From: an uncultured Collinsella sp.
GTDB lineage: Bacteria; Actinomycetota; Coriobacteriia; Coriobacteriales; Coriobacteriaceae
DNA length: 32,222 nucleotides
NCBI GenBank assembly: GCA_900548495.1
Contig: URKT01000012.1
Coordinates: forward strand, 1 to 32,222
Direction: 5' to 3'
Every line of letters starts with the position of its first letter. Position 1 is the stretch's first letter. This document shows, in pieces, positions 8,100 to 16,416 of this stretch. The notes beneath the pieces are model-generated. The model did not search any database. It was not told the DNA's origin and was given only the letters and a program-made list of their open reading frames with translations. A program made the translations under genes and the position numbers.

Positions 8100-8180
8100 T
8101 TATCTGGGCAAACGTCGAGGCAGTAATGCAGCAAGCCACTGCCCACCGCGTTGAGAGATTCGTTTTTGAAAGGAGGCCCC

Positions 8181-10625
8181 ATGAACGCCTTTGACCGCTA
8201 CGCCCCGTTTATCCAAGACTTCATCTACTCCCACGATTGGGAGAGCCTGCGCTCTATCCAGGTTGCGGCGGCAGATGCCATCTTTAACTCGCAGGACAAT
8301 GTGCTCCTGACGGCATCCACGGCTTCCGGCAAAACCGAGGCAGCCTTTTTTCCCATCCTGACCGAGTTTTGGGAGAACCCGCCCGCAAGCGTGGGCGCCC
8401 TCTACATTGGCCCCCTCAAGGCGCTCATCAACGACCAATTCGTCCGCCTCAACGACCTGTGCGAAGAAGCCGATATCCCCGTCTGGCACTGGCATGGCGA
8501 TGTCTCGCAGTCACACAAGGCTAAGCTCATCAAAAAGCCGAGCGGTATCCTTCAGATTACGCCCGAATCGCTCGAGGCGCTCCTGATCCATAAGCACATG
8601 GCGATCCCCCGCATGTTTTGCGACCTGCGCTACGTCGTCATCGACGAGGTTCATTCGCTCATGCGCGGCGACCGCGGCGGGCAGACGCTCTGTCTTATCG
8701 AGCGCCTCTCGCGCATGGCAGGCGTGCAGCCCCGCCGCATTGGCCTTTCGGCCACCATCGGCGACCCCGAGCGCACGGGTGCCTTTCTCTCACAGGGAAC
8801 GGGACGCGACTGCGTTATCCCCCGTTTTGAGGAACCGCGTCGCGTGTGGCGTATCTCCATGGAGCACTTCTACAACTCGGGTCCCCAGGCACAGCAGCGA
8901 GGATTCGAAAGCATGGGTCCTCAAGAGGCCGAAGTGCTTGCATGCGAGCGCATTGAGGCAGCGGCACCCGCGGCACTGCCCGCCGGCGCCCAAGACATGC
9001 GTCACAGCGGACAGCTCACACAAGAGGAGCGCCGTCAACGTCGTGAGCGGGCACGGGGCAAGGCCGCTCCCAAAGACCGTCGCACTTCCTCGGCCCCCGA
9101 GGGCGAAGTCGACATCCCACGAGCGACCGAGCAGGCGCTTCTCAACCCCACCGACACGGCGCCCGACAACGCCGACCCCGGTATGGGCTATATCTTTGAG
9201 CATACGCGCGGCCGCAAGTGCCTGGTCTTTGCCAACTCGCGCGAGGAGGCAGAGGCCGTGTGCTCCATGCTGCGCAGCTACTGCGAAAGTCGACACGAGC
9301 CCGACCGCTTTCTCATCCATCACGGCAATCTTTCGGCATCGCTGCGCGAGACGGCAGAGGAGCTCATGCGCGACGAGGAGCAGGCGCAGACAACCGTCAC
9401 CACCTCAACGCTGGAGCTCGGTATCGATATCGGCCGCCTGGAGCGCGCCTTCCAGATTGACGCGCCGTTTACCGTCAGCTCCTTTTTGCAGCGCATGGGG
9501 CGCACAGGCCGTCGCGACCTTCCTCCCGAGATGTGGTTTGTCATGCGCGAGGAAGAACCCGAGCCGCGCACGATGATGCCCGAAACCATTCCCTGGAAGC
9601 TCCTGCAGGGCATCGCGCTCGTACAACTCTATCGCGAGGAAAAGTGGGTCGAGCCGCCCGAGCTCGATCGACTCCCCTACAGCCTGCTCTATCACCAGAC
9701 TATGTCGACCCTCGCCAGCACCGGAGAGCTCACGCCGGCCGAACTTGCCCAGCGCGTGCTCACGCTCAGCTATTTCCATCGCGTCTCGGCCGATGACTAT
9801 CGCGTGTTGCTGCGCCACCTCATCAAGATCGACCATATCCAGGTCACCGAAGGCGGCGGGCTCATCGTGGGCCTCGCGGGCGAGCGCATCATTAACAACT
9901 TTAAGTTCTACGCCGTGTTCCAGGAAAACGAGGAGTTCACCGTTCGCAGTGAGTCGGCCGAGTTGGGCACAATCGTCAATCCCCCACCGCCCGGTGAGCG
10001 CATCGCCATCGCCGGACACTGCTGGATTGTCGAGGAAGTAGACTGGAAGCGTCATACCGTCTTTGCCACGCAGGTCAAAGGCCGTGTGCCGGCCTACTTT
10101 GGCGACTGTCCCGGTGACATCAACACGCACGTACTCGAGCGCATGCGCAAGGCGCTCAACGAGCACGCAACATATCCGTACCTCATGGGTAACGCACGGG
10201 CTCGCTTGGCGCAGGCTCGTCATACCGCCGAGATTTCAGGCGCGGGAACTAAGCCGCTCATCAACCTGGGTGGCGACACCTGGGTGCTCTTCCCCTGGCT
10301 GGGCAGCTACGCCTTTTTGGCGCTCGAGCGCATGCTCAAGATTAAATGTGCCGCGGAGCTGGGCCTTCGCGGACTCGACCCGTCGCGCCCGTACTTTATG
10401 CAATTTAAGATGAAGGCCGACGAAGAGATGTTCTTTGAAGTGCTCGCCGCCGAGGCCGTGAAGGACTTCGATCCCATCGAGCTCGTCTATCCCGGCGAGG
10501 TGCCTTACTTTGATCGTTACGATGAGTTCGTTCCCGAAGAGCTCGTGCGCAAGGGCTTTGCCGAAGGCGTGCTCGACATCGAAGGCATGAAGCAGCGCGT
10601 TCTCGGCTGGCGCGACCACGCCTAA
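8181..10625 (+). CDS. Lhr-like DEAD/DEAH helicase (BrxHI-like)
   Basis: An 814-residue superfamily 2 helicase. I chose the ATG at 8181, preceded by AAAGGAGG; an in-frame ATG at 8151 lacks a site. Motifs in order: Walker A TASTASGKT (44-52), DEVH (155-158), SAT (190-192), FANSREEAE (motif IV), TSTLELGIDIG (motif V) and QRMGRTGRR (437-445). Between the two RecA-like domains is an unusual charged insert (roughly 265-335, rich in Arg, Glu and Ala), and a long C-terminal region of about 370 residues follows, as in Lhr-like proteins. Lhr-type enzymes move 3' to 5' on DNA or RNA-DNA hybrids. It follows the ATPase by 116 bases with a hairpin between, and is likely the effector or motor of the module. 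Confidence 0.92.
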   Translation: MNAFDRYAPFIQDFIYSHDWESLRSIQVAAADAIFNSQDNVLLTASTASGKTEAAFFPILTEFWENPPASVGALYIGPLKALINDQFVRLNDLCEEADIPVWHWHGDVSQSHKAKLIKKPSGILQITPESLEALLIHKHMAIPRMFCDLRYVVIDEVHSLMRGDRGGQTLCLIERLSRMAGVQPRRIGLSATIGDPERTGAFLSQGTGRDCVIPRFEEPRRVWRISMEHFYNSGPQAQQRGFESMGPQEAEVLACERIEAAAPAALPAGAQDMRHSGQLTQEERRQRRERARGKAAPKDRRTSSAPEGEVDIPRATEQALLNPTDTAPDNADPGMGYIFEHTRGRKCLVFANSREEAEAVCSMLRSYCESRHEPDRFLIHHGNLSASLRETAEELMRDEEQAQTTVTTSTLELGIDIGRLERAFQIDAPFTVSSFLQRMGRTGRRDLPPEMWFVMREEEPEPRTMMPETIPWKLLQGIALVQLYREEKWVEPPELDRLPYSLLYHQTMSTLASTGELTPAELAQRVLTLSYFHRVSADDYRVLLRHLIKIDHIQVTEGGGLIVGLAGERIINNFKFYAVFQENEEFTVRSESAELGTIVNPPPPGERIAIAGHCWIVEEVDWKRHTVFATQVKGRVPAYFGDCPGDINTHVLERMRKALNEHATYPYLMGNARARLAQARHTAEISGAGTKPLINLGGDTWVLFPWLGSYAFLALERMLKIKCAAELGLRGLDPSRPYFMQFKMKADEEMFFEVLAAEAVKDFDPIELVYPGEVPYFDRYDEFVPEELVRKGFAEGVLDIEGMKQRVLGWRDHA

Positions 10626-10651
10626 GACCAGTCTTTTTGGGACGGGGAGAC

Positions 10652-11530
10652 TTACTTGTCGTGAAGGACGGTGCCGAGGAAGTCGGCGTCGAAGGGCACG
10701 GCTTCGGCAAAGGCGTAGTCGCCGTCGCTGGCGATGAGCAGGTAGTTTTCCTCGCCGCCAAACTTCGCATCGCCACATGGGACCACCCAGGCGTGGACGA
10801 ATACCTCGAGTGCCGTGGCAGCGCAGTCGCGCAGGAACGTCACATCGCTCCCCTCGTTTGCGCTCACGATATTGGCCACGTAGATACCCCCGGGGTTCAG
10901 GCCGCCCCGCACCAGGCGCAGCGCTTCAACGGTCGCCAGCTCGCGCACGGGCTCGGCACCGCCAAAGCAATCGCTCACGACCACGTCGTAGCGACGATGG
11001 CCCACGCTCGTCACACCCAGATACGAGCGAGCCTCAGCGGTTATCACCCGCAGGCGATCGCCCGCCGCGCGCTCTAGCTCGTCTAGGTAAAACCAGCGGC
11101 GCGCCAGACGCGTAATCTCTCCGTCATACTCGATGACGTCCATGCGCAAGCCCTCGTGCGACATCAGGGCGAATTTAGGATAGGCAAACCCGCCGCCGCC
11201 CAGCATCAGCATGCGGTCGATACCGTGACCATAAGCGTCGCGCATCGCATCCTCGGCCTCAAACACGTCGTCAAACGCGCGATAGTACGCAAAGACGGGC
11301 TCTGCCCAGCGCTCGCCAACGTAACTCGCGCTTTGGTAGACGCCGCCTTGCACCAATACGCGGACTTCGTCGCCGCCCTCGTCGTGCACGCGTTTCACAC
11401 GCGCCAACCCATTGCGGGTTCGCGCAACCTGCAGACAGGCAGCACGAACAGCGACAGCGGCCGCACCAAGCGCCGCGGCTCCCAGAGCAACGCCGGCAAC
11501 GACGCCGGCAGAAACACTCGGCTTGTTCAT
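10652..11530 (-). CDS. Spermidine synthase-like methyltransferase-fold protein, membrane-anchored
   Basis: A 292-residue protein. A hydrophobic N-terminal segment (about 8-32, Ala/Val/Gly-rich) probably anchors it. The rest follows the spermidine-synthase/SAM-binding fold: a glycine-rich loop (MLGGGGFAYPKFAL), an acidic strand end (MDVIEYDGEITRLARRWF, binding the sugar of the cofactor), a RLRVITAEARSYL segment, and YDVVVSDCFGG where the polyamine enzyme has its catalytic Asp. Actinobacterial relatives with a membrane segment are usually annotated as spermidine-synthase-like or fused-MFS type, and real polyamine synthesis is unproven. An AAAGGAGCT ribosome site lies in the end of elp3, and the ATG directly abuts the elp3 stop codon, so the two are co-translated. 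It converges on the helicase gene with a 26-base gap. Confidence 0.82.
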   Translation of the reverse strand: MNKPSVSAGVVAGVALGAAALGAAAVAVRAACLQVARTRNGLARVKRVHDEGGDEVRVLVQGGVYQSASYVGERWAEPVFAYYRAFDDVFEAEDAMRDAYGHGIDRMLMLGGGGFAYPKFALMSHEGLRMDVIEYDGEITRLARRWFYLDELERAAGDRLRVITAEARSYLGVTSVGHRRYDVVVSDCFGGAEPVRELATVEALRLVRGGLNPGGIYVANIVSANEGSDVTFLRDCAATALEVFVHAWVVPCGDAKFGGEENYLLIASDGDYAFAEAVPFDADFLGTVLHDK

Positions 11531-13438
11531 CTAGAGCTCCTTTTGCAGATAAAGACCATGGTCATAAAATCCAAGATGGCGATAGTACTCGCGCGTACCG
11601 ATCGCGCTGATCACATTGATGCGCGCATAGCCGGCATCCCGGGCAATCTCGCACGCACGCTCTACGAGCAAACGCCCCAACCCGTGATGCTGCGCCGCCT
11701 GGCCCTGGTCGCCCACGCGTGCCGCCATGCCATACACGTGCACCTCGCGAATCATCGCCTCGTCCGGCATCGTCGGCAACTCGTCCGCATGCGCGGCAAC
11801 AAACGAATGGTCGGGCAGCGACAACCGCAAAAAGCCCGCGATCTTGCCCTGCGGCGTCACCCACTGCAAAAAGCGCTCGTGCGTCACCAGCGTCTCGTAC
11901 GCCACTTCCTCATCAAGAGAAAGCTCATCCAAGTCGGCACCCGCGGTACTGATCTCGCGATAGCGAATCTCGCGCACCACTGCGCCTTCTCCACGAGCCG
12001 CCAAGCGATTCTCGACGAGCTGACGCAGATTCGGCTTCTTGTTGCCCACCATGATGTCATCGGAACTAAAATCGCGGATCATGCGACTGATACGGCAGAA
12101 CGACGGCGTCACCACGATGTCATCGGCCAGCACATCGAGCAGCTCTTCCTCGGTATAGGGACGCCACTCGCCGCGCTCGTAGCAGCCCACCAGACGCGAG
12201 CCCTCGATGAGCGCACACGGATAGACTTTGACCTCGTCGGGCATAAAGGCCCCTTCGGTCATAAAGCGCTCGTAATCGCGCTTGTCCCCTTCGGGCGTTG
12301 CGCCCAGCAAGTTGAGCATAAAATGCGCGTGGATCTTAAAGCCAAACAGGCGTGCAAGCGAAAACGCCCGCTCGATCTGCGCCACCGAAATGCGACGCTC
12401 GTTGATATCGAGCAAATGTTGGTCGAGACTCTGAATACCCATCTGAATCTTGGTGCAACCCAGGCGGCGGATGAGCGTGAGGGCCTGCGGCGTTACGGCA
12501 TCGGGGCGCGTCTCGATAACGAGCCCCACCACGCGATGCTTCGCCGTCTCGTTGATGCGCTGCTGACGCTCAAGCTCCTCCATCGTTGCCGTCTGCCACT
12601 CGGCAGCCTCGCCCCATGGCGTACCAGGGCCGTACAGACGACGCACCGCGCGGTTATAGCCACCAACGACAGCATCCACACGCCCCTGCTCGTCGGCAAC
12701 GCCGGCAGCAAGCTCAGCCTCGTCTGTCGCAATGCCGGCAGCCCGATAGCGCTCGCGGCGCTCTGTTACCGCCGGCGGCAGGGCATCGGCGGGAGCGTCA
12801 TCGAGCAGGCGCCCCGCCTCGGCACGACTGATGCCCGGACGCGCCAACATGGGGTTTGCCGCCACGCCGGCGACGGCATCGTCATTGAGCGCACGGAAAA
12901 GCTCCGACATAAACCACGTTTGATACCCTTGCGGATAGTCGCTCCAGGTGCCACCGAGCACGATGAGCTCTATCTTGTCGGTCGCATGCCCCATCTGCGA
13001 AAGCGCGGTCAGACGAGCGCTCACCTGCAGATACGGGTCGAAGCAGTTTTGCTCCGCACGGGCGCACGCCGGCTCGGCATGCAGATAGCTTTTAGGCATG
13101 CGCAGATCGTTGGGGCAAAACAGGCAATCGCCCGAGCACGGCCAGGGCTTGGTGATGACGGTAATGGTCGCCACGCCCGAGGCCGTGCGACGAGGCTTCA
13201 TACGCAGCACCTGCAGCAGTCGACGTTCCAGCTCGGCATCGACATTCCACCCAGCCCAACGAGCCGGCTCCTCACGTTTTACCCGCTGGTAGAACGGCAG
13301 CAGACGGCGCTTGGCCAAATCGCGTTTGTCGGCACCCTCACGGCGCGCCTCGGCATGTATCAGTTTGACGAGCGCCTTGTCGTCCACGGTCTCGCCGCGA
13401 CGCAGGGCATCGAGTATGTTCAAGATAATCTGTTCCAT
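11531..13438 (-). CDS. Elp3: radical SAM/GNAT tRNA wobble uridine modification enzyme
   Basis: A 635-residue Elp3 homologue. The radical SAM cluster motif is C101-x3-C105-x2-C108 (CSGDCLFCPN), preceded by ITVITKPWPC. Family hallmarks follow: LGGTWSDYPQGYQTWF, GLVIETRPDAVTP, TKIQMGIQSLDQ. A C-terminal GNAT acetyltransferase domain (about 490-635) carries QHHGLGRLLVERACEIA and ends YYRHLGFYDHGLYLQKEL. Elp3 installs a carboxymethyl-type group at carbon 5 of uridine 34 of tRNA, using acetyl-CoA and S-adenosylmethionine. Compared with eukaryotic Elp3, an extra stretch of roughly 80 residues (Ala/Asp-rich, about 180-260) lies before the GLVIETRPD motif. The ATG at 13438 has only a weak GGGG site. 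A SAM methyltransferase of the Trm9 type lies about 2 kb away. Confidence 0.95.
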   Translation of the reverse strand: MEQIILNILDALRRGETVDDKALVKLIHAEARREGADKRDLAKRRLLPFYQRVKREEPARWAGWNVDAELERRLLQVLRMKPRRTASGVATITVITKPWPCSGDCLFCPNDLRMPKSYLHAEPACARAEQNCFDPYLQVSARLTALSQMGHATDKIELIVLGGTWSDYPQGYQTWFMSELFRALNDDAVAGVAANPMLARPGISRAEAGRLLDDAPADALPPAVTERRERYRAAGIATDEAELAAGVADEQGRVDAVVGGYNRAVRRLYGPGTPWGEAAEWQTATMEELERQQRINETAKHRVVGLVIETRPDAVTPQALTLIRRLGCTKIQMGIQSLDQHLLDINERRISVAQIERAFSLARLFGFKIHAHFMLNLLGATPEGDKRDYERFMTEGAFMPDEVKVYPCALIEGSRLVGCYERGEWRPYTEEELLDVLADDIVVTPSFCRISRMIRDFSSDDIMVGNKKPNLRQLVENRLAARGEGAVVREIRYREISTAGADLDELSLDEEVAYETLVTHERFLQWVTPQGKIAGFLRLSLPDHSFVAAHADELPTMPDEAMIREVHVYGMAARVGDQGQAAQHHGLGRLLVERACEIARDAGYARINVISAIGTREYYRHLGFYDHGLYLQKEL

Positions 13439-13458
13439 GACCCCATTGTAAAGGCAAA

Positions 13459-13488
13459 GGCGCCGGAGCCCGTCACGGCTCCGGCGCC
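13459..13488 (-). terminator. GC-rich hairpin between DUF4097 gene and elp3
   Basis: A perfect 12-base stem (13459-13470 with 13477-13488, GGCGCCGGAGCC and its complement) with a six-base loop lies 49 bases after the DUF4097 stop. On the minus strand it is followed by TTTGCCTTTAC, a broken T-run. It is a likely terminator for the regulator operon, imperfect enough to allow some read-through into elp3. Confidence 0.65.
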
Positions 13489-13536
13489 TCCATCAAACAG
13501 CGCAGCTATGGTTTATAAGTCTTCGATAACCGCCCG

Positions 13537-14439
13537 TCACTCTGAATCAAATGACATGTCACCCGAACCAACCTCAAAACGATACGTGGCGGACTTATCG
13601 CCATTATCGAATTCAAGATTCAAAATGGTCTCGCCGTCGTAGTCAAGCGGAAGGAAATCGCTCTCGAAGTCGCCGCTGCCCAAGGTGAGGCTTGCCTTAA
13701 AGCCCGTAGAGTTCGGAACCGTCATCTCCACATCGCCCGAGCCCACACTCACGTCCATCGACTTCGCGGGGGCCTGGTAGAGCTCGAACGTTACATCGCC
13801 CGACCCGACCTCTGCACTAAGCGCATCAGTCACGCTGCCCGCAAACTCTACATCTCCCGCACCCAGGAAAAGGTCGAAACCATCACAGGTGACACCGGCA
13901 ATCTGCAGATCACCCGAGCCCACGTGCGCGTTGACTCCCTTCAGATGTTCGGCAACACGGCGCGGCAGCTCGACCGTAACTGAGCGATCGATTGCCTTAC
14001 CGTCATCACTTCCAAACTGGGAAACCTTGAGCGTCGAGTCCTCGACGGATGCGATGTTCTGCGTCGCGGCCTTGGAGGCATCCATACCATTGGCAACGCG
14101 TCCCCGCTCGATAACGCGAGCCTTGTTACCATCAATAACCTTGACGTCCACCGTAGCCGCATCGATATCGAAATCGAGGTAGCGAAACTCATCGGCATCA
14201 AAGGTCGTACACGAAAGCTGCTGAGGCCGAGCGGAATAGTTACCGCCATCGTTCATAAAATCGTCGTCATCAACCACATTGTCCATACCGGAAAAGCCGG
14301 GTATAACATCGTCGAGATCCCACGGGCCATCAAAATGAATCAAAGTCCGCGAAACGCCAAAAACAAGCCCGATAATCAGTACAAACGCTCCGATGCCGGC
14401 GCCCAGGCGCAGCTTGGATTCATGCGAAAGCTTCATCAT
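13537..14439 (-). CDS. DUF4097 beta-strand repeat envelope protein
   Basis: A 300-residue protein with an N-terminal membrane segment (about 12-30, GAFVLIIGLVFGVSRTLI), a short Asp-rich region, and a DUF4097-type beta-helix domain. The repeats are plain: AHVGSGDLQIAG, LGAGDVEFAG, EVGSGDVTFEL, SVGSGDVEMTV, TLGSGDFESDF and VGSGDMSFD, each a short strand plus a G-S/A-G-D turn, six times in about 130 residues. DUF4097 proteins are often partners of regulators and sense or shape the envelope; a toxin-like or adhesin role is not indicated. The start (ATG 14439, or the next codon) overlaps the stop of the XRE regulator as ATGA, so the pair is co-translated. Confidence 0.9.
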   Translation of the reverse strand: MMKLSHESKLRLGAGIGAFVLIIGLVFGVSRTLIHFDGPWDLDDVIPGFSGMDNVVDDDDFMNDGGNYSARPQQLSCTTFDADEFRYLDFDIDAATVDVKVIDGNKARVIERGRVANGMDASKAATQNIASVEDSTLKVSQFGSDDGKAIDRSVTVELPRRVAEHLKGVNAHVGSGDLQIAGVTCDGFDLFLGAGDVEFAGSVTDALSAEVGSGDVTFELYQAPAKSMDVSVGSGDVEMTVPNSTGFKASLTLGSGDFESDFLPLDYDGETILNLEFDNGDKSATYRFEVGSGDMSFDSE

Positions 14440-15158
14440 TCGTCACCTTCTTTGGCACATGGCTCAGCGGTGGCCGCGGTAGCCACGTCAGCATCAGGTT
14501 CCGCAGAAGTATCCTTCCCCTGGGCCCTGACCGCCACCGGTGCCGGACCAACCTGAATATCCCCGCGCGCCCAATCGCCATCGAGTGCACGCGCCACCCA
14601 GTGATAGATGGGAATCGTGAAGAAGATCAGCGCAGCAAAGGGGCCGGCACCAAACAGGAACATCAGTAAAAAGAACAGCAGCCAGCACACGGCCCAATAC
14701 GGGAATGACTGGAACGGACCCTTCACCGGAGTCGGACCAGCCGCACCGGTACCCGTCACCTGAGCCGTCGCCGCATTGGCAGCCTGCGCACTCCAGCTTG
14801 CCGCCTGCGCCGCCTTGGCTGCCGCGTCACTTGCCTGCGTTGCCGCCTCGGTGGCGCGCGCCGCCGCCTCATGGGTGCGGGCGCGCTCTGCCGCCTCGGC
14901 CTCGCGCTGACGAGCGCGGTCCTCGTTCTCAAACTCGATATCGTCCTCAATCTCATCGCTCGGATTGAGCAGCTCGTCCAGACTCACACCATAGAGCTTG
15001 GCGAGCGAGATCAGGTTCTCGGTATCGGGCGAGCTCTCCGCACGCTCCCATTTACTGACCGCCTGGCGCGACAGCCCCAGCTTTCGCGCCAGCCCTTCTT
15101 GGCTAAAGCCCTTGCTGCGGCGAAGGTCGGCGAGCCGCTGCGCAGTTTCTACATTCAT
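14436..15158 (-). CDS. XRE-family membrane-bound transcriptional regulator
   Basis: A 240-residue protein with an AGGAGG site ahead of the ATG at 15158. Residues 4-60 form an XRE helix-turn-helix (LADLRRSKGFSQEGLARKLG, LSRQAVSKWERAESSPDT, LISLAKLYGVSLDELLN). Next comes a charged, then Ala-rich helical stretch (about 75-140), which should form a coiled coil or stalk. Two membrane segments follow (about 158-200, YWAVCWLLFFLLMFLFGAGPF and AALIFFTIPIYHWVA), then a hydrophilic Ala/Glu tail. This is the usual layout of a membrane-tethered repressor. With its coupled DUF4097 partner outside the membrane, it probably controls its own operon in response to an envelope signal. Confidence 0.9.
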   Translation of the reverse strand: MNVETAQRLADLRRSKGFSQEGLARKLGLSRQAVSKWERAESSPDTENLISLAKLYGVSLDELLNPSDEIEDDIEFENEDRARQREAEAAERARTHEAAARATEAATQASDAAAKAAQAASWSAQAANAATAQVTGTGAAGPTPVKGPFQSFPYWAVCWLLFFLLMFLFGAGPFAALIFFTIPIYHWVARALDGDWARGDIQVGPAPVAVRAQGKDTSAEPDADVATAATAEPCAKEGDE

Positions 15159-15349
15159 GGTTCCTCCTATGTGATGCCAGCCGTGCCGCCGGACCGTTTT
15201 TGTTCTTAAGGCGCCTTGCACAGTTAAAAATCTATCCGCCACCGCCAAAAGCATGCCACCTATTCTAGTGAGATTTTTGACAACCGGCGGTTGCGGGTGC
15301 ATATGAGCTGCGGAAATGTGTCCAAACAAAGCAATGACCCGTAGCTTGG

Positions 15350-15379
15350 TTGTCCCCGTTGCTGCGTTAACGGTAGTAT
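15350..15379 (+). promoter_or_regulatory. Promoter for the Trm9-like gene
   Basis: TTGTCC (15350-15355) and TAGTAT (15374-15379) are 18 bases apart. The predicted transcript would begin near 15386, downstream of an in-frame ATG at 15378. This is one reason to prefer the GTG start at 15426. Confidence 0.4.
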
Positions 15380-15425
15380 GGTCGTACTGTTTATTCCGCA
15401 CCGCCAACGGAGGGAGTTCCGCGCC

Positions 15426-16298
15426 GTGAACCGCGATTTCGCCTCATCGCTCATCCAGCTCAATAACACGTTCTATCGCGAGCACTCCGCCTCCTTTTCC
15501 GATACGCGCCAAGCCCCGTGGCCCGGCTGGGTGCGCACCATGGACATCGCGCTCGAACAGCTCGACGTCGCCACGATCGAGCATCCCGTCCGCGTCTTCG
15601 ATCTTGCCTGCGGCAATATGCGATTCGAGAACTTTGCCGCCGGCGGCGCACTTGCCGCCAAGGGCGTCGATGGCGCAAACCCCTCGGCAGATGCCAGCTG
15701 CCCGTTTGAGTTCTATGGTGTTGACTCGTGTCAGGATTTGGCTATCGATGCGCACGGTCACGCCCTGCGCATTCCCAACCTGCACTTCCAGGAACTCGAC
15801 GTGCTTGACGCCCTTATGAAGCTCAACCCCGCCGAGACGCCCGACGTGCTTTTCGACGCCCCGCTCGCCGATATCTCGGTCTGCTTTGGCTTTATGCACC
15901 ACGTGCCGTCGTGCGAGTACCGCGTACGCGTGCTCGACGCCCTGGTGCGGCAAACGCGCCCGGGCGGCATCATCGCCATCAGCTTTTGGGAGTTTATGAA
16001 CGACGAGCGCATGGCGCGCAAGGCCGTTCGAGCCGAAGCCCGCGCCGAGCTCACCCCGCCGTTTGAGGGTTACGATTCCGCGCAGTTTGAAGCCGGCGAC
16101 CACCTCATTGGCTGGCAAAACGACCGCCACGCCTACCGCTACTGCCATCACTTTGACGATCAGCAGATCACCGACCTGGTGCGCGGCGTCCGTACGTTCT
16201 ACAAGAGCGGCGAGGTCCCCGTGCGCGAGCTTGAGCGCTTCCATGCCGACGGTCGCAGCGGCGAGCTCAACCGTTATGTGATCCTCAAGCGCCTGTAG
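15426..16298 (+). CDS. Trm9-like SAM methyltransferase (putative tRNA cm5U methylase)
   Basis: A 290-residue class I methyltransferase. The GTG at 15426 is used because GGAGGGAG lies nine bases upstream. The segment order follows yeast Trm9: an N-terminal NNTFYREHSASFSDTRQAPWP (Trm9 has an IAPHFSQTRYKPWP equivalent), motif I VFDLACGN (57-64), a SVCFGFMHHVPSCEYRVRVL stretch (Trm9: VHHWSTRERR), RPGGIIAISFWEF, and a late YRYCHHFDDQQITDL (Trm9: YRYYHLYREGEL). Trm9 methylates the carboxymethyl group made by the Elongator/Elp3 pathway at tRNA uridine 34. Elp3 is encoded about 2 kb away on the other strand. Function is inferred; bacterial proteins of this layout are generally annotated only as methyltransferases. 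Confidence 0.72.
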   Translation: MNRDFASSLIQLNNTFYREHSASFSDTRQAPWPGWVRTMDIALEQLDVATIEHPVRVFDLACGNMRFENFAAGGALAAKGVDGANPSADASCPFEFYGVDSCQDLAIDAHGHALRIPNLHFQELDVLDALMKLNPAETPDVLFDAPLADISVCFGFMHHVPSCEYRVRVLDALVRQTRPGGIIAISFWEFMNDERMARKAVRAEARAELTPPFEGYDSAQFEAGDHLIGWQNDRHAYRYCHHFDDQQITDLVRGVRTFYKSGEVPVRELERFHADGRSGELNRYVILKRL

Positions 16299-16416
16299 GC
16301 ACCGACGACTCGCCGTCGAGCCGTACCGCATCTTTCGGGCAAATAATGCCCACCCCTTTTCAACCCATTGACGGAACGCGCAGCTATGCGTTCCATATTT
16401 ATGACCAAGGAGCCTC

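Noticed and set aside
6949..8139. Minus-strand open frame of 396 codons opposite the ATPase
   Set aside because: Shadow of the BrxD-like gene, which has Walker A and B motifs in the sense frame.
5007..10625. A complete BREX system
   Set aside because: No PglX methylase, PglZ phosphatase, BrxC/PglY or PglW genes are in the window; only the ATPase and helicase resemble BREX parts.
11156..13642. Plus-strand open frame of 828 codons
   Set aside because: Antisense of Elp3 and its neighbour; a by-product of GC-rich codon use. The composition (many Arg, His, Leu) and lack of motifs show it is not a gene.
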